Shown piece after piece: positions 1-11,950 of a stretch of DNA of 64,000 bases. The notes under the pieces are model-generated. The model did not search any database. It was not told the origin of the DNA and saw nothing but the letters and a program-made list of their open reading frames with translations. The stretch lies in the NCBI GenBank assembly GCA_026874595.1, contig CM049318.1, positions 879,241 through 943,240 of the forward strand, in the 5' to 3' direction. The DNA is from Sipunculus nudus (Eukaryota > Annelida > Sipuncula > Golfingiida > Sipunculidae). The translations under genes were made by a program, and so were the position numbers. The first letter of the stretch is position 1, and the number at the start of each line of letters is the position of its first letter.

Positions 1-2067
1 GTAGGAGATCATACTGGAAGTCTGGCTCCTCCTTGAGTTTCTCCTGGTTACCTGTATTACACAGAACCACGCACAGAACCACTGAGACGAGCACTCTACC
101 CATAGACTGTCCAAGCCTCATCAAGCCCTGTTTGAGTTTTTTGAACTTTTGTGACCTACCTCATCTCCTTGGTGTAGGAGACTCAGTAGGAGATCATACT
201 GGAAGTCTGGCTCCTCCTTGAGTTTTTCCTGGTTACCTGTACTACACAGAACCACGCACAGAACCACTGAGATGAGCACTCTACCTATAGACTGTCCAAG
301 TCTCATCAAGCCCTGTTTAAGTTTTTTGAACTTTTGTGACCTACCTCATCTCCTTGGTGTAGGAGACTCAGTAGGAGATCATACTGGAAGTCTGGCTCCT
401 CCTTGAGTTTCTCCTGGTTACCTGTATTACACAGAACCACGCACAGAACCACTGAGACGAGCACTCTACCCATAGACTGTCCAAGCCTCATCAAGCCCTG
501 TTTAAGTTTTTTGAACTTTTGTGACCTACCTCATCTCCTTGGTGTAGGAGACTCAGTAGGAGATCATACTGGAAGTCTGGCTCCTCCTTGAGTTTCTCCT
601 GGTTACCTGTATTACACAGAACCACGCACAGAACCACTGAGACGAGCACTCTACCCATAGACTGTCCAAGCCTCATCAAGCCCTGTTTAAGTTTTTTGAA
701 CTTTTGTGACCTACCTCATCTCCTTGGTGTAGGAGACTCAGTAGGAGATCATACTGGAAGTCTGGCTCCTCCTTGAGTTTCTCCTGGTTACCTGTATTAC
801 ACAGAACCACGCACAGAACCACTGAGACGAGCACTCTACCCATAGACTGTCCAAGCCTCATCAAGCCCTGTTTAAGTTTTTTGAACTTTTGTGACCTACC
901 TCATCTCCTTGGTGTAGGAGACTCAGTAGGAGATCATACTGGAAGTCTGGCTCCTCCTTGAGTTTTTCCTGGTTACCTGTATTACACAGAACCATGCACA
1001 GAACCACTGAGACGAGCACTCTACCTATAGACTGTCCAAGTCTCATCAAGCCCTGTTTAAGTTTTTTGAACTTTTGTGACCTACCTCATCTCCTTGGTGT
1101 AGGAGACTCAGTAGGAGATCATACTGGAAGTCTGGCTCCTCCTTGAGTTTCTCCTGGTTACCTGTATTACACAGAACCACGCACAGAACCACTGAGACGA
1201 GCACTCTACCCATAGACTGTCCAAGCCCCATCAAGCCCTGTTTAAGTTTTTTGAACTTTTGTGACCTACCTCATCTCCTTGGTGTAGGAGACTCAGTAGG
1301 AGATCATACTGGAAGTCTGGCTACTCCTTGAGTTTCTCCTGGTTACCTGTATTACACAGAACCACGCACAGAACCACTGAGACGAGCACTCTACCCATAG
1401 ACTGTCTAAGCCTCATCAAGCCCTGTTTAAGTTTTTTGAACTTTTGTGACCTACCTCATCTCCTTGGTGTAGGAGACTCAGTAGGAGATCATACTGGAAG
1501 TCTGGCTCCTCCTTGAGTTTCTCCTGGTTACCTGTATTACACAGAACCACACACAGAACCACTGAGACGAGCACTCTACCCAAAGACTGTCCAAGCCCCA
1601 TCAAGCCCTGTTTAAGTTTTTTGAACTTTTGTGACCTACCTCATCTCCTTGGTGTAGGAGACTCAGTAGGAGATCATACTGGAAGTCTGGCTCCTCCTTG
1701 AATTTCTCCTGGTTACCTGTATTACACAGAACCACGCACAGAACCACTGAGACGAGCACTCTACCCATAGACTGTCCAAGCCTCATCAAGTCCTGTTTAA
1801 GTTCTCTGAACTTTTGTGACCTACCTAACCTCCTTGGTGTAGGAGACTCAGTAGGAGATCATACTGAAAGTCTGGCTCCTCCTTGAGTTTCTCCTGGTTA
1901 CCTGTATTACACAGAACCACGCACAGAACCACTGAGACGAGCACTCTACCCATAGACTGTCCAAGCCCCATCAAGCCCTGTTTAAGTTCTCTGAACTTTT
2001 GTCACCTACCTCATCTCCTTGGTGTAGGAGACTCAGTAGGAGATCATACTGGAAGTCTGGCTCCTCC
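1..2067. repeat. 185-bp tandem array copied from exon 10 and its splice donor
   Basis: Eleven near-identical units of 185 bp (recurring at 33, 218, 403 and so on to 1883) precede the genuine exon copy. Read on the minus strand, each unit holds the 3' half of ANKAR exon 10 (CNTGNQEKLKEEPDF to LLHQGDE), the donor GAG|GTAGGT and about 85 bp of intron. The units lack the 5' half of the exon and its acceptor. The short open frames in both directions come from the repeat itself. Since 185 is not a multiple of 3, no long frame runs through the array. Divergence is lowest in the middle copies and higher in the two nearest exon 10. The array is cut by the window edge, so its full length is unknown. 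Confidence 0.95.
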
Positions 2068-2239
2068 TTTAGTTTCTCCTGGTTACCTGTATTACACAGA
2101 ACCACGCATGCTAACGTATTGGCGACCTCCACCTGGATCTCCTGTGTGGGAGGACATGTCAGGATCTTCACCAGGTGGGTTATTCCTCCCTCCTCAGCTA
2201 TCTTCCTCTGTGTAACTTTATTATTGCGGTGGGCCACAC
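2010..2239 (-). CDS. ANKAR: ANKAR exon 10 (armadillo repeat), parent of the 185-bp array
   Basis: This 230-bp exon has the acceptor 'ttattttttaag|GTGTGG' and the donor 'GGAGATGAG|GTAGGT'. It enters in phase 1 and ends in phase 0. It encodes AHRNNKVTQRKIAEEGGI, THLVKILTCPPTQEIQVEVA and NTGNQEKLKEEPDF, and ends LLSLLHQGDE. This is an armadillo repeat of the C-terminal half of ANKAR. The 3' half of this exon and its donor are copied eleven more times towards position 1. If the intron were retained, the frame would stop after twelve residues (VGDKSSENLNRA). The next genuine exon is outside the window. Confidence 0.93.
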
Positions 2240-3683
2240 CTTAAAAAATAAACAATAATTATATAACTGTTAGTGAGTATGTTTTTTTAAGGTTAAGTTC
2301 TAGGCCTATAGGTGGTATCATCTACTGAAGGAGGATCAAGTAAACAATACAACAAAATATGTTATAAATAGTCTAAGTCTTCTGGGGGGGGCAGGTTTAC
2401 ATTTGCATTGGGTTATGAATAATCCAGTAGTTAAATCCTGTTCTTCAAGATTATACCATTTTGCCTTTGAGGTTCTGATAGGATTTAGACCGGGGACCTT
2501 CTAATGAACAAGGCTTCATCTTACCCTGTCATTTAGCTCATCCATGCAGCCATTATAGGGGCATTGAGCTTATGCCATGGCATATAATGTGGCTTTCATC
2601 CACAATCAAAATAGTGCTTCTTCTCCTCTTTTTCTTGTATGATTTTGATGTTGTTTGCTTCACCTTATGGATTTAGGTGTGGGCATTTAAACTTGAGAAC
2701 AAAATTTGAAATTCAATAATTTTCATTTTATAAAATTGTTTGCTGCTTCTTTATTTTGTGACTGATTTTGAGTTGTTTAATCTAACTGGGTTTAGGGACA
2801 CCTTCTACACATTTACACAGAATTTTGAACACTGCAGGTTAGGCCTCCTGATCATGAGAAACCGACTTTCTGTGATGAAACATTTATTCTATGCCCCTAG
2901 TGAAAATTGCACATTTCTCATGTTTGCAGGGGAACCAAATGAGCCCTGTGTCACTGATGTGTAGTTTCTTATGTTACAGTTTAAACACACAGAAATAAGG
3001 ACATGACAACAACCATATTCTAAAGTTCACCATGCACATTTCTCATTTTATGCCACATATTTAAATAGCTTTATCAATACTTAAAACAGCTGGAGGCCAT
3101 ATTTTTCAAAACAAAAAATTGTGTCTTCTTCTAAATAATCACATCCTAAAATGCCCCATGTTAGTGAAGAAATGCACTAATTTTCCCCCATGCAACCATA
3201 AATGATAATCAAGTGAAGATTGTAGCTGGGCGATCTGCCTTACAACAGAAATCAATATATATAAGTGTATTCAGTAGACATATTATATGCATCACCATTT
3301 GACTATTGGGCCATGAAAATTTAAATGATCCTTGTTTGCTGGTCTCAGATGAACCAAGGTTCCCTCTGAATCTCTCTCCTAATAATATGGAAACACAGAT
3401 GATGTGGCTGACATGAAACTCTGAAAACTTGGGGCACTGTACTCAGTTCACTGTAATTTCAAGCATACACATTATTTTAAAGGGTTTATTATGGTATAGT
3501 TCACCTTGAGTTAGTGCATCTTGTAAAGGTATTACAAAGTTCAAGATGAACAAAGTATAACCTCAAAAAAGGAACTTGCCACAATAACCCTATCAATAAT
3601 TCCCAAGATATTAAAAAATGATAGCATTATATGAGCCAATTCCACTTCAAAGTTTCTAGAATATTATACACAAAGTTACTTAC
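2240..3683 (-). other. ANKAR intron 9, no other feature seen
   Basis: AT-rich intron sequence between exons 9 and 10. I see no coding frame with domain signal, RNA gene or clear repeat family. The small open frame near 2740-2964 on the plus strand has no recognisable content. Confidence 0.6.
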
Positions 3684-3845
3684 CTATGCATAGTGTTCCC
3701 AAGACCTTTATCACAGACAAAAGAACTTTGCTTGAGGTTTTTGGTGACCGTAGTAGTCGTACTAATGGCTGGATACCATTCTCCTCCGCTATCCTGTTCT
3801 GACTATCCATGTTTTCTCTTCCAAGTGCACTGACTGCCATACAGC
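3684..3845 (-). CDS. ANKAR: ANKAR exon 9 (armadillo repeat)
   Basis: This 162-bp exon has phase 1 on both sides. The acceptor is 'gtgacctcag|GCTGTA' and the donor 'TGCATAG|GTAAGT'. It encodes CMAVSALGRENMDSQNRIAE, NGIQPLVRLLRSPK and LLSVIKVLGTLCIG, one full armadillo repeat and the start of the next. The LGTLCIG end joins exon 10 as IGVAHRNN. It follows exon 8 after a 280-bp intron. Confidence 0.93.
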
Positions 3846-4125
3846 CTGAGGTCACATGACATAAAATATAATATATAACAACATACATTAAACTTGGAAA
3901 GGGAATAGAAAATAATTAAACCTATAATTTTCTCATTGACTTAAGTCAAATTTTTAGAGTAAACTTTCCATAAAAAACTTTTAAGAATGTGCAGAACATA
4001 TAACTAATCTTGGTTTAAGAAAATAAAGCTTGGAAATATAGAAACTTGCAGAACTCAGAGCATACATGTTATCTTTACAAAACTTATATTTTCATGAAGA
4101 ATTGTAAAAATAAAAGTGGCCTTAC

Positions 4126-4279
4126 CAACATACTGTAGTTTCTCTGAGGCCAGCAGTAACATTTCTATCAATGCTTGGATTCCTATTCTTTCTGCTATAT
4201 ACTTCTGTTGACTTTTAGTCTGTCCAGCCAGAGCCCACAAAGCACATGCCCCCTGCTCCTTCATGTCCATGGACCAAAC
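4126..4279 (-). CDS. ANKAR: ANKAR exon 8 (armadillo repeat)
   Basis: This 154-bp exon has the acceptor 'gttatttttaag|GTTTGG' and the donor 'TATGTTG|GTAAGG'. It enters in phase 0 and leaves in phase 1. It encodes VWSMDMKEQGACALWALAGQ and then KYIAERIGIQALIEMLL. The GACALWALAGQT block is the conserved third helix of an ANKAR armadillo repeat. The preceding intron is about 18.4 kb and holds most of the mobile DNA in the left third of the window. Confidence 0.93.
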
Positions 4280-4539
4280 CTTAAAAATAACAAGGTCTGA
4301 ATTGGCTTGATAAACAAAATTGAAAATTAAATAGTTTGTCATGGTGAGAGAGACAAAATTATAACATGAAATGACATCTCAAGAACTGTCAAACAGAAGT
4401 AGGAGGAGCTGCTCTCAGTGGCTGGTCATTGGTAATAAGGTCATGGACCAGTGTGCCGGGACATGCGTTCAGGTGTGAAGTGACTGATTAGCAACGATTA
4501 TTTACTCTGATCACAAAGATTTGAACTGCAAATGATGAA
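4280..4539. other. Intron 7, 3' end: nothing recognised
   Basis: Intron sequence upstream of the exon 8 acceptor. No feature is seen apart from the pyrimidine-rich tract next to the acceptor. Confidence 0.5.
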
Positions 4540-5185
4540 GATGATGATAGTCTTTATTCATACATCATTTCATATTACACAATCAAATACAAGAAAATGC
4601 AAATAGTCCATCATTATAACAAGAAGAAATTACAGATATTCAACCAAAAACCAAGGATTGGTCATGTTTTACATTATGTGCTTGATTAACCACCATATTA
4701 ATGCACCATAATCTGTAACTGACATTATATCGGACTTTTTTTGTTACCCATATGACAATAATTAAAGTTCTGCATTAGTGAATTTGAGGTGTCAAAAAGA
4801 GGTATGATATATGGCCACCAGTTAAAGTCTGCTGCATGATATAAATACATGAAATGATGCTCCCAGTAGGACTCTGGATCATCAATATATCTAAATCTTT
4901 ACCGACTAAAGACAGGAAAAATTCTTCATCATCAAGGTTATATAAGTAACAACTCCATTTTACCGGCAATTAATTGCACAGACTATCCCAAAATATATTT
5001 CTTTCTGAAGTTACACCGTCACAGTGTAATAAAACATGAATAATACAGTTTTTGATTAATAGTCCACACATTGTGACAGTTGTTGGCTGGCTGCCAGAAT
5101 CTTTAACATCAAGGAAAATTTTTGAGACCGAGCCAGAAAATGCTTTTGCAGCCACCCAGAGCACAGAGGGCTGTTCCACTCATAT
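4540..5185 (-). pseudogene. LINE (non-LTR retrotransposon) 3' fragment, 5'-truncated
   Basis: On the minus strand one frame runs from about 5179 to 4775 with a single in-frame TAA at about 4970. It resembles the C-terminal tail of LINE reverse transcriptase polyproteins, where a Cys/His-type motif sits near HVLLHCDGVTSERNIFWDSL. The 3' end on the minus strand has an AATAAAG-like signal and an (ATC)n-like tail near 4545, typical of a LINE terminus. It lies in the large intron between exons 7 and 8 in the same orientation as the gene. The family (CR1-like or another clade) cannot be told from this short tail. It is a dead fragment. Confidence 0.5.
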
Positions 5186-6174
5186 TGCACCTATTTAAAG
5201 TACAAAGTCATAATTTAAATTATCACCCGACATGCGTGAGGTGTACAGCTCAGTTTCTTCTTTAATAATTGCATTGATTACAATTCAGATTACAATATCC
5301 CCGGCCTATAATCATTCGTGAAGATTGTAGACACGAAATAACTAGCAGCGCAACACATGCTAGTAAATTGATATCATCCGAGAATGATGAAACCTATAGA
5401 TTATCAAATATTCAATAGGCATATTAAGCATAAAATAAGAATTTTTGTTGTTAAACTTTTAAATGACTGATATCTAAAAACTTTAAAACTGTATCCAGAC
5501 TTTACTAAAGTTTTATAATGTGAAAAAAAATTATCGAATCTCAATGTTGATTGACAGCGTTCCTGAACAAGATCCTAACTGGCTTAATAATTTATTGTAT
5601 TATACAGCGCCATAAGCCATCTAGCAGCACGTAATATGAATATTAAAACAAGGGTGACTTTTTCACAAGGTGCTGTATTTACCTCATAAAATGTGAATGA
5701 TTTCAGTGAATGTAGATGCTGTTAGCTAGCTTTCACAGAGATATACACGGAGACACACACTTACAGCACAACAAACAGAGGGTAAAAATTATAAATAAGA
5801 AGTGGCAAATGCCAAGCAATGCAATGTTTTATCAGTTTGTCGTGTTGGGCTATGTAATGAAACGAAAATATTTTTATGCTCTGTCACACCAACATGCACA
5901 CACCTGAACCTGCTCACAGTTATTCCATAATTAATCAAAATTTGATTATATCATTCATACCTATCCAGTCACTTGCTCTGTTCTCGGAAGTGCTGAAAGA
6001 AGCGCACAAGACATGGAATTGTGGGAAAAACTGGCCGAGGTTTATTAAAAATAACATTAAAATTTCCATATTCAACATATTCAGCAATTATCCCTTCTTT
6101 CCCACTGACAGGAAGGTGGGGTACAACACGCCACAGGCTGAAAGCCCCCCCATCCAAGTGACTGGATATTTAAC
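5186..6174. other. Unassigned intron sequence
   Basis: AT-rich, with no domain-bearing frame. The overlapping open frames near 5876-6178 have no recognisable content and probably arise by chance. Confidence 0.5.
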
Positions 6175-7190
6175 CTAAGATTGTTGATGGTCCCCTCGGA
6201 ACCATCATCCTTGTCCTAGTGATTATGTGGATGGTTCCCCCGGATCCGTCCACAAGTCTCACAAAATTGTAGATGATCTCCACAGATCTTACCCAAGTCT
6301 CACAGAATTGTGGATGGTCCCTAAAGATCCATCCTCCCTGAATCATTAAATTGTGGATGATCCTCATAGGACCCTCCTCCATAGCTCACTAGATAGTGGA
6401 TGGTCCACTCAGATCCATCCTCCCTGACTCCTTAAATTGTGGATGATCTCCACAGATCTATCCCTGGTCTCACTTAATAGTTGACGATCCCCACGGATCC
6501 ATCCTCACTGACTCGCTAAATTGTGGATGGTCCCCACGGATCCATCCCCCTGACTCACTCAGTTGTGGAAGATTTCCATAGATCTATCCCCAGTCTCACT
6601 AAATGGTGGATGGTCCCCACGGATCCATCCTCACTGACTCACTGAATTGTAGATGGTCCCCATGGATCCGTTCTCCCTGGCTAGCTAAGTGGTGGTTGGT
6701 CCCCACAGATCCATCCTCCCTGAATCATTAAATTGTGGATGATCTCCACAGATCTATCCCTGGTCTCACTTAATGGTGGATGGTCCCCACGGATCCATCC
6801 TCTCTGACTCACTAAATTGTGGATGGTCCCCACAGATCCATCCTCCCTGACTCACTAAATTGTGGATGGTCCCCATGGATCCATCCTCCCTGACTCGCTA
6901 AATTTTGGATGATCTCCACAGGTCTATCCCCCGTCTCACTTAATGGTGGATGGACCCCAAGCATCCGTCCTCACTGACTCACTAAATTGTGGATAATCCC
7001 CGCAGATCCATCCTCCTTAATCATTAAATTGTGGGTGATCCCCACAAGACCCTCCTCTATGGCTCACTAGGTTGTGGACGGTCCACACGGATCCATCCTC
7101 ACTGAATCAAAAATTGTGGATAATCCCCTAGATACTTTCCCTGTCTCCCTTAAATGTAGATGGTCCCCACGGATCCAACCACCCTACTCT
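6175..7190. repeat. 43-44-bp minisatellite
   Basis: About 23 diverged copies of a unit like 'actcactaaattgtggatgg' followed by 'tccccacggatccatcctcc'. Many copies keep a GGATCC or AGATCT-like core flanked by complementary GGATGGTCC and GGATCCATCC stretches, so a single unit can fold on itself. The array passes directly into the 38-bp array at about 7190. Confidence 0.85.
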
Positions 7191-8822
7191 AACACCCACA
7201 TGCATATGAGAAAAGCACGGTCAGTGTTTTGGTGTGCTTAACACTTGAGAAAAGCACGGTTAGTTTTTAGGTGTGCTTAACCCTTGAGAAAAGCACAGTC
7301 AGTTTTTTGTTGTGCTTAACACTTGAGAAAAGCATGGTCAGTTCTTTGTTGTGCTTAACACCTGAGAAAAGCATGGTCAGATTTTTGTTGTGCTTAACAC
7401 TTGAGAAAAGCAGTCAGATTTTTGTTATACTTAACACTTGAGAAAAGCATGGTCAGTTTTTTTTGTTTTGCTAAGAACTTGAGAAAAGCACGGTTAGTTT
7501 TTAGGTGTGCTTAACACTTAAAAAGCTCGGTCATTTTTTTGTTATGCTTAACACTTGAGAAAAATATGGTCAGTTTTTGTTATGCTTAACACTTGAAAAA
7601 AGCATAATCAGTTTTTGTTATACTAAACTTGAGAAAAGCACGTTTTTTTTTTTTTTTTTTGTGCTGTCACTTTTATGTTATGCTTAACACTTGAGAAAAG
7701 CACTGTCACTTTTATGTTATGCTTAACACTTGAGAAAAGCACTGTCACTTTATGTTATGCCTAACACTTGAGAAAAGCACTGTAACTTTTATGTTATGCT
7801 TAACACTTTAGAAAACCATGATCAGCTTTTGTCATGCTAACCTTGAGGAAAGCACGGTCAGTTTTTTGTTGTGCTTAACAGTTTAGAAAAGCACAGTCAG
7901 ATTTTTGTTGTGCTTAACACTTGAGAAAAGCACGATCAGATTTTTTATATGCTTAACACTTGAGAAAGCACGGTCAGATTTTTATATGCCTAACACTTGA
8001 GAATAGCACAGTCACTTTTATGTAATGCTTAACACTTGAGAAAAGCACGGTCAGTTTTTAGGTGTGCTTAACACTTGAGAAAAGCACGGTCAGTTTTTAG
8101 GTGTGCTTAACACTTGAGAAAAGCACTGTTAGTTTTTAGGTGTGCTTAACACTTGAGAAAAGCACGGTTAGTGTTTAGGTGTGCTTAACACTTGAGAAAA
8201 GCTCGGTCATTTTTTTGTTATGCTTAACACTTGAGAAAAATATGGTCAGTTTTTGTTATGCTTAACACTTGAAAAAAGCATAATCAGTTTTTGTTATACT
8301 AAACTTGAGAAAGCATGTTTTTTTTTTTTTTTTTTTGTGCTGTCACTTTTATGTTATGCTTAACACTTGAGAAAAGCACTGTCACTTTTATGTTATGCTT
8401 AACACTTGAGAAAAGCACTGTCACTTTATGTTATGCCTAACACTTGAGAAAAGCACTGTAACTTTTATGTTATGCTTAACACTTTAGAAAACCATGATCA
8501 GCTTTTGTCATGCTAACCTTGAGGAAAGCACGGTCAGTTTTTTGTTGTGCTTAACAGTTCAGAAAAGCACAGTCAGATTTTTGTTGTGCTTAACACTTGA
8601 GAAAAGCACGATCAGATTTTTTATATGCTTAACACTTGAGAAAGCACGGTCAGATTTTTGTTGTGCTTAACACTTGAGAAAAGCACGATCAGATTTTTTA
8701 TATGCTTAACACTTGAGAAAGCACGGTCAGATTTTTATATGCCTAACACTTGAGAATAGCACAGTCACTTTTATGTAATGCTTAACACTTGAGAAAAGCA
8801 CGGTCAGTTTTTAGGTGTGCTT
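7191..8822. repeat. 38-bp minisatellite, left block
   Basis: Tandem copies of 'cttaacacttgagaaaagca' plus 'cggtcagtttttaggtgtg', mostly 36-40 bp. A higher-order duplication of about 675 bp is visible: an unusual stretch with a T18 run at about 7640 recurs at about 8315 with the same order of variant monomers on both sides. Every unit holds a TTAA. The block resumes at 13064, so it was one array before the 8.8-13.06-kb element inserted. Confidence 0.9.
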
Positions 8823-8829
8823 CCTTACC

Positions 8830-9215
8830 GAAAATTTTTATAAGTGCCATATATGTGAAAGTTATATGGCACATATAAGGCACATATATGTGCCATATAT
8901 GTCCCTTATATCCAACCTTATAACTCCCATATATGTCACATATATGTCTGGTATATGGATTTTATATGCAAATTAGGTAGGAGCCTTATATGTCACATAT
9001 ATGGGCCTTATATGTCACTTATAAGGCTTCCACATATAGGTCCCCTATAACTCCCATATATGTCCCATATATGTCCCTTATAACTCCCATATATGTCCCA
9101 TATATGTGCCTTATTACTCCCATATATGTGACATATATGTGACATATATGGGACTTATAAGTGCCATATATGCCCCTTATAAATGACATATAACTCACAT
9201 ACAAGTCCAGTGTAT
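8830..9215. repeat. Left subterminal CATATATG/CTTATAA repeats
   Basis: Dense palindromic blocks such as 'tcccatatatgtcccttata' form the inner part of the left end of the 8.8-13.06-kb element. The small minus-strand open frame here (9019-9219) is only the periodic translation of these blocks. Confidence 0.75.
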
Positions 9216-9575
9216 GCACCTTCTGTGCTGTTTGTCAATAGCTCAGTTACTATCTGTTGTATGTTCTGTTTTGAAAGGTGTTTACTCTTTTCTTTATTCC
9301 ACAAGCAATTACGTTAGATGATAGAAATTAAGGTTTGTGTGTGTGTGTGGTGAGCTTCCTGCACTGTGCAATTCCTTGAAATCAATGCTGGCCTGCAGTC
9401 ACACTGGGGGTCATCAACTTCACACAGTCACATGGACGCAAACACATGAAACATAAAAGTAAGAAAATACAATAGCCAAAATTAATGTTTATTTACACAT
9501 TTGTAAACTGAAAATAATATTTTCATAAGATTTTTAAAACTCCCTGGTTCAGTCAGATTTGAGAGTGTTGTCATT

Positions 9576-10323
9576 TTAGGGAATGAAGGCTGGAAGGAAA
9601 TATACAGCCTTGCCACACTCTAAATCCTTTTCTGTCCCCTCCTGTTTGACCTGCAAAAACAAATGTTACCAGTCTAAGTATACACATATAGTCATTATTG
9701 TTCAAATTAATTATTTTATTAAATAAGTTTAAAGATAATCTTTTGACATTGATGCTTAGTATTGCTTTTCTTAACATTAACATTAGTTTACCTTATCTGG
9801 AGGCAACACACAAGTCAAAAAATGAAAAGAATTTATTTCACTGAAAGTACATCTGCTCTCTATATAGGGCTTTTAAATGTTCTGAAAATATGCCTGTTTA
9901 ACATTTAGGATTATAAGTAAATACAGTTGGACTTCTCAATTACTAACAGAGGAAGAGTTTTCCAGTTATACAGAGTATATACAAACATACAGATTATTAA
10001 ATATACTGGTCACGGGACAGACACTGTGGCCTAAAGATGCTCATAGGTTCAGAAAGTAGGTTACTCAGTTGAAACAATTTTAACATGTAAGCAGTTATAT
10101 TAATATCCCATATGCACAATAAATGTTAACCACCCAATTTGCACTTCAAATATGGTAAGCTTCAGCTATTTGATAAAAAAAACCTTACAATTCATAACAT
10201 TTCCCATTTGCTAAAAGATTTAAATGTTCCTTTATATGATAAACTGAATATGCTTACCAGACAATTCTTGCAAGGGCTGGAGATATCTGGGCTCTTCTTA
10301 TACTTTCTGCACCATTTCTTCAT
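9576..10323 (-). CDS. Possible two-exon 46-residue protein inside the TIR element
   Basis: On the minus strand, a segment at 10258-10330 is bounded by 'acttttcttag|AACCAG' and 'AATTGTCTG|GTAAGC', and a second starts at 9650 after 'ttgtttttgcag|GTCAAA'. From an ATG at 10323, 22 codons (MKKWCRKYKKSPDISSPCKN and on) join in phase to 24 codons (VKQEGTEKDLECGKAVYF and on) and stop at 9576. An AATAAA lies at 9488-9493. The peptide is basic at its start and has four cysteines. I recognise no family. It may be a captured gene fragment, a small element-borne gene or chance splice-like sites in AT-rich DNA. Confidence 0.25.
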
Positions 10324-11779
10324 ACTGGTTCTAAGAAAAGTAAAGAAATCATTACAAATCATAGAAACAAAGGTTGTTGGAAATAAATAATTAAGAACAT
10401 GGAGTCTTGCATATTTTGACATTTAAGTAGACAAATTATTTAACCAAAAAAGGGCCTCACATCAATAATATTACTAAAACAGTACATCAATGATATATTG
10501 GTGGTCAGTAATGTTCAAAATGAAGTCTTGATCTTTTATGGTGAAATGGCACTAATACATGTACATGTAAAAAGAAATCATTCAAGGTGGACTAAAAACC
10601 CACTCTTGATTAACCTGTAAATTGAACTGGATTTGATTTCTCTTTGGGAATCAAAACAGTACCTAATGAAATCATCTGATCCTTAGTGAAACAAATTCCC
10701 TAATTATTATGCTTTTTCTTTTGTGATGAAAGTGAATATGTCAGAAAAACTTGAAAGGAAAAGAAAAGTCAGAGGACCAAGCCCTTTAAAGTTAAAGTGC
10801 TTATGACCTTTATAAAGTGTTCTTGATCTTCTGATGTCAAATTCAGATTAAATTCATACATATGGTTATGAATTGTTTATGGGTTGTTATGAAACATAGT
10901 GTGTTATGTGTCAAATTGTTAATTAATTGGTGTTTAGAGTATATGTAAATGACATGTAGAAAGGCATATTACCAAATTAAAGCTTAATTTAGGAGCTTTT
11001 GTGTGATAGACTCCAATAGTAAAAAAAAATATTTGATTAGTTGATATGTTTTGGTTGAGTACAGCAAACCTCTCTTCAATTTTATAAAAAAAGCATTCAT
11101 CAAAATTGAGACAGTGGCTGTAAATTCAGCAATGATCAACAGTGTTAATGTTTACTTTGCCTGAAAGAAAAACTTATAAATATTGTATAATTAAACATTT
11201 TTAATCATATTATAACTTTTGGGCACTCTAGCAAGACAGAAAAATTCAAGTCAATTTGGAAAATGGAAAGGAACATAATTACTTTGTAGCAGCTTTACTT
11301 TTCATGACCCAGAGTTCAGCTAAATAATAACATGGTCAATAGCCATGTATAGGTTCAACAAATAAAATGGTAGTATGTGGTACTCATAGCATTTGTGTGC
11401 CGATTAAGCTTTATGTAGGTTAACTGATTAACCCTTCACAGGTAGGGGACATTCAGAAATTACATCAATATGTTACTTTAGGGCCTGCTGCTGACTCTTG
11501 ATTTTTCCACACCCTATTGCAAATAGCACCACTGAAAAGAATATGTTCTTAGCTTCCTGTTGGTGCGTAGAACATGCACATTGTCACTATATAGGGGCAA
11601 CAGCATCAGCTTTTTGTAGAAAATGTGGTATTTTGTAAAAATGGGCCACCAAATAGGAAATGTTATCTTGAAACACACAAATTCTGTTTTTGCAGGGCAA
11701 ACCAAGATAGGTGAAGTCATCTTTATGCAATCACTGGTTTACTATGCAAAAATAACTTAAATAATGCAAGATTACTTAC

Positions 11780-11880
11780 CAATGAGACATTTTTTCAGCT
11801 ATACATTCCCCTTCTGCTTGAGCAGCTTGACAAAGAACTTCTCTTCAAAGTGTGTACTCCCTTAACGGTTACCGGATGTT
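11780..11880 (-). other. Possible 5' non-coding exon of the small spliced gene
   Basis: On the minus strand a strong donor CATTG|GTAAGTAAT ends at 11780. The sequence before it has an ATG three codons upstream. Spliced to the exon at 10330, that ATG would stop at once (TGA formed across the junction), making a minimal upstream frame. The 5' border is not defined. Confidence 0.2.
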
Positions 11881-11942
11881 ATCACACAGATGTAAACTGA
11901 CTCTGCATGCCTTAGTTGTGCACAGCCTGTACAGTATTCATG

Positions 11943-11950
11943 TGACGTCA
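11943..11950. promoter_or_regulatory. Palindromic CRE-like site TGACGTCA
   Basis: A perfect cAMP-response-element octamer lies about 165 bp upstream (minus-strand sense) of the donor at 11780. This is where a proximal promoter of the putative small gene would lie. A chance octamer is possible. Confidence 0.3.

Noticed and set aside
33-2071. Series of identical 62-codon open frames on both strands
   Set aside because: They repeat every 185 bp, lack independent splice or start context and are translations of the tandem unit. Only the copy at 2010-2239 is an exon.
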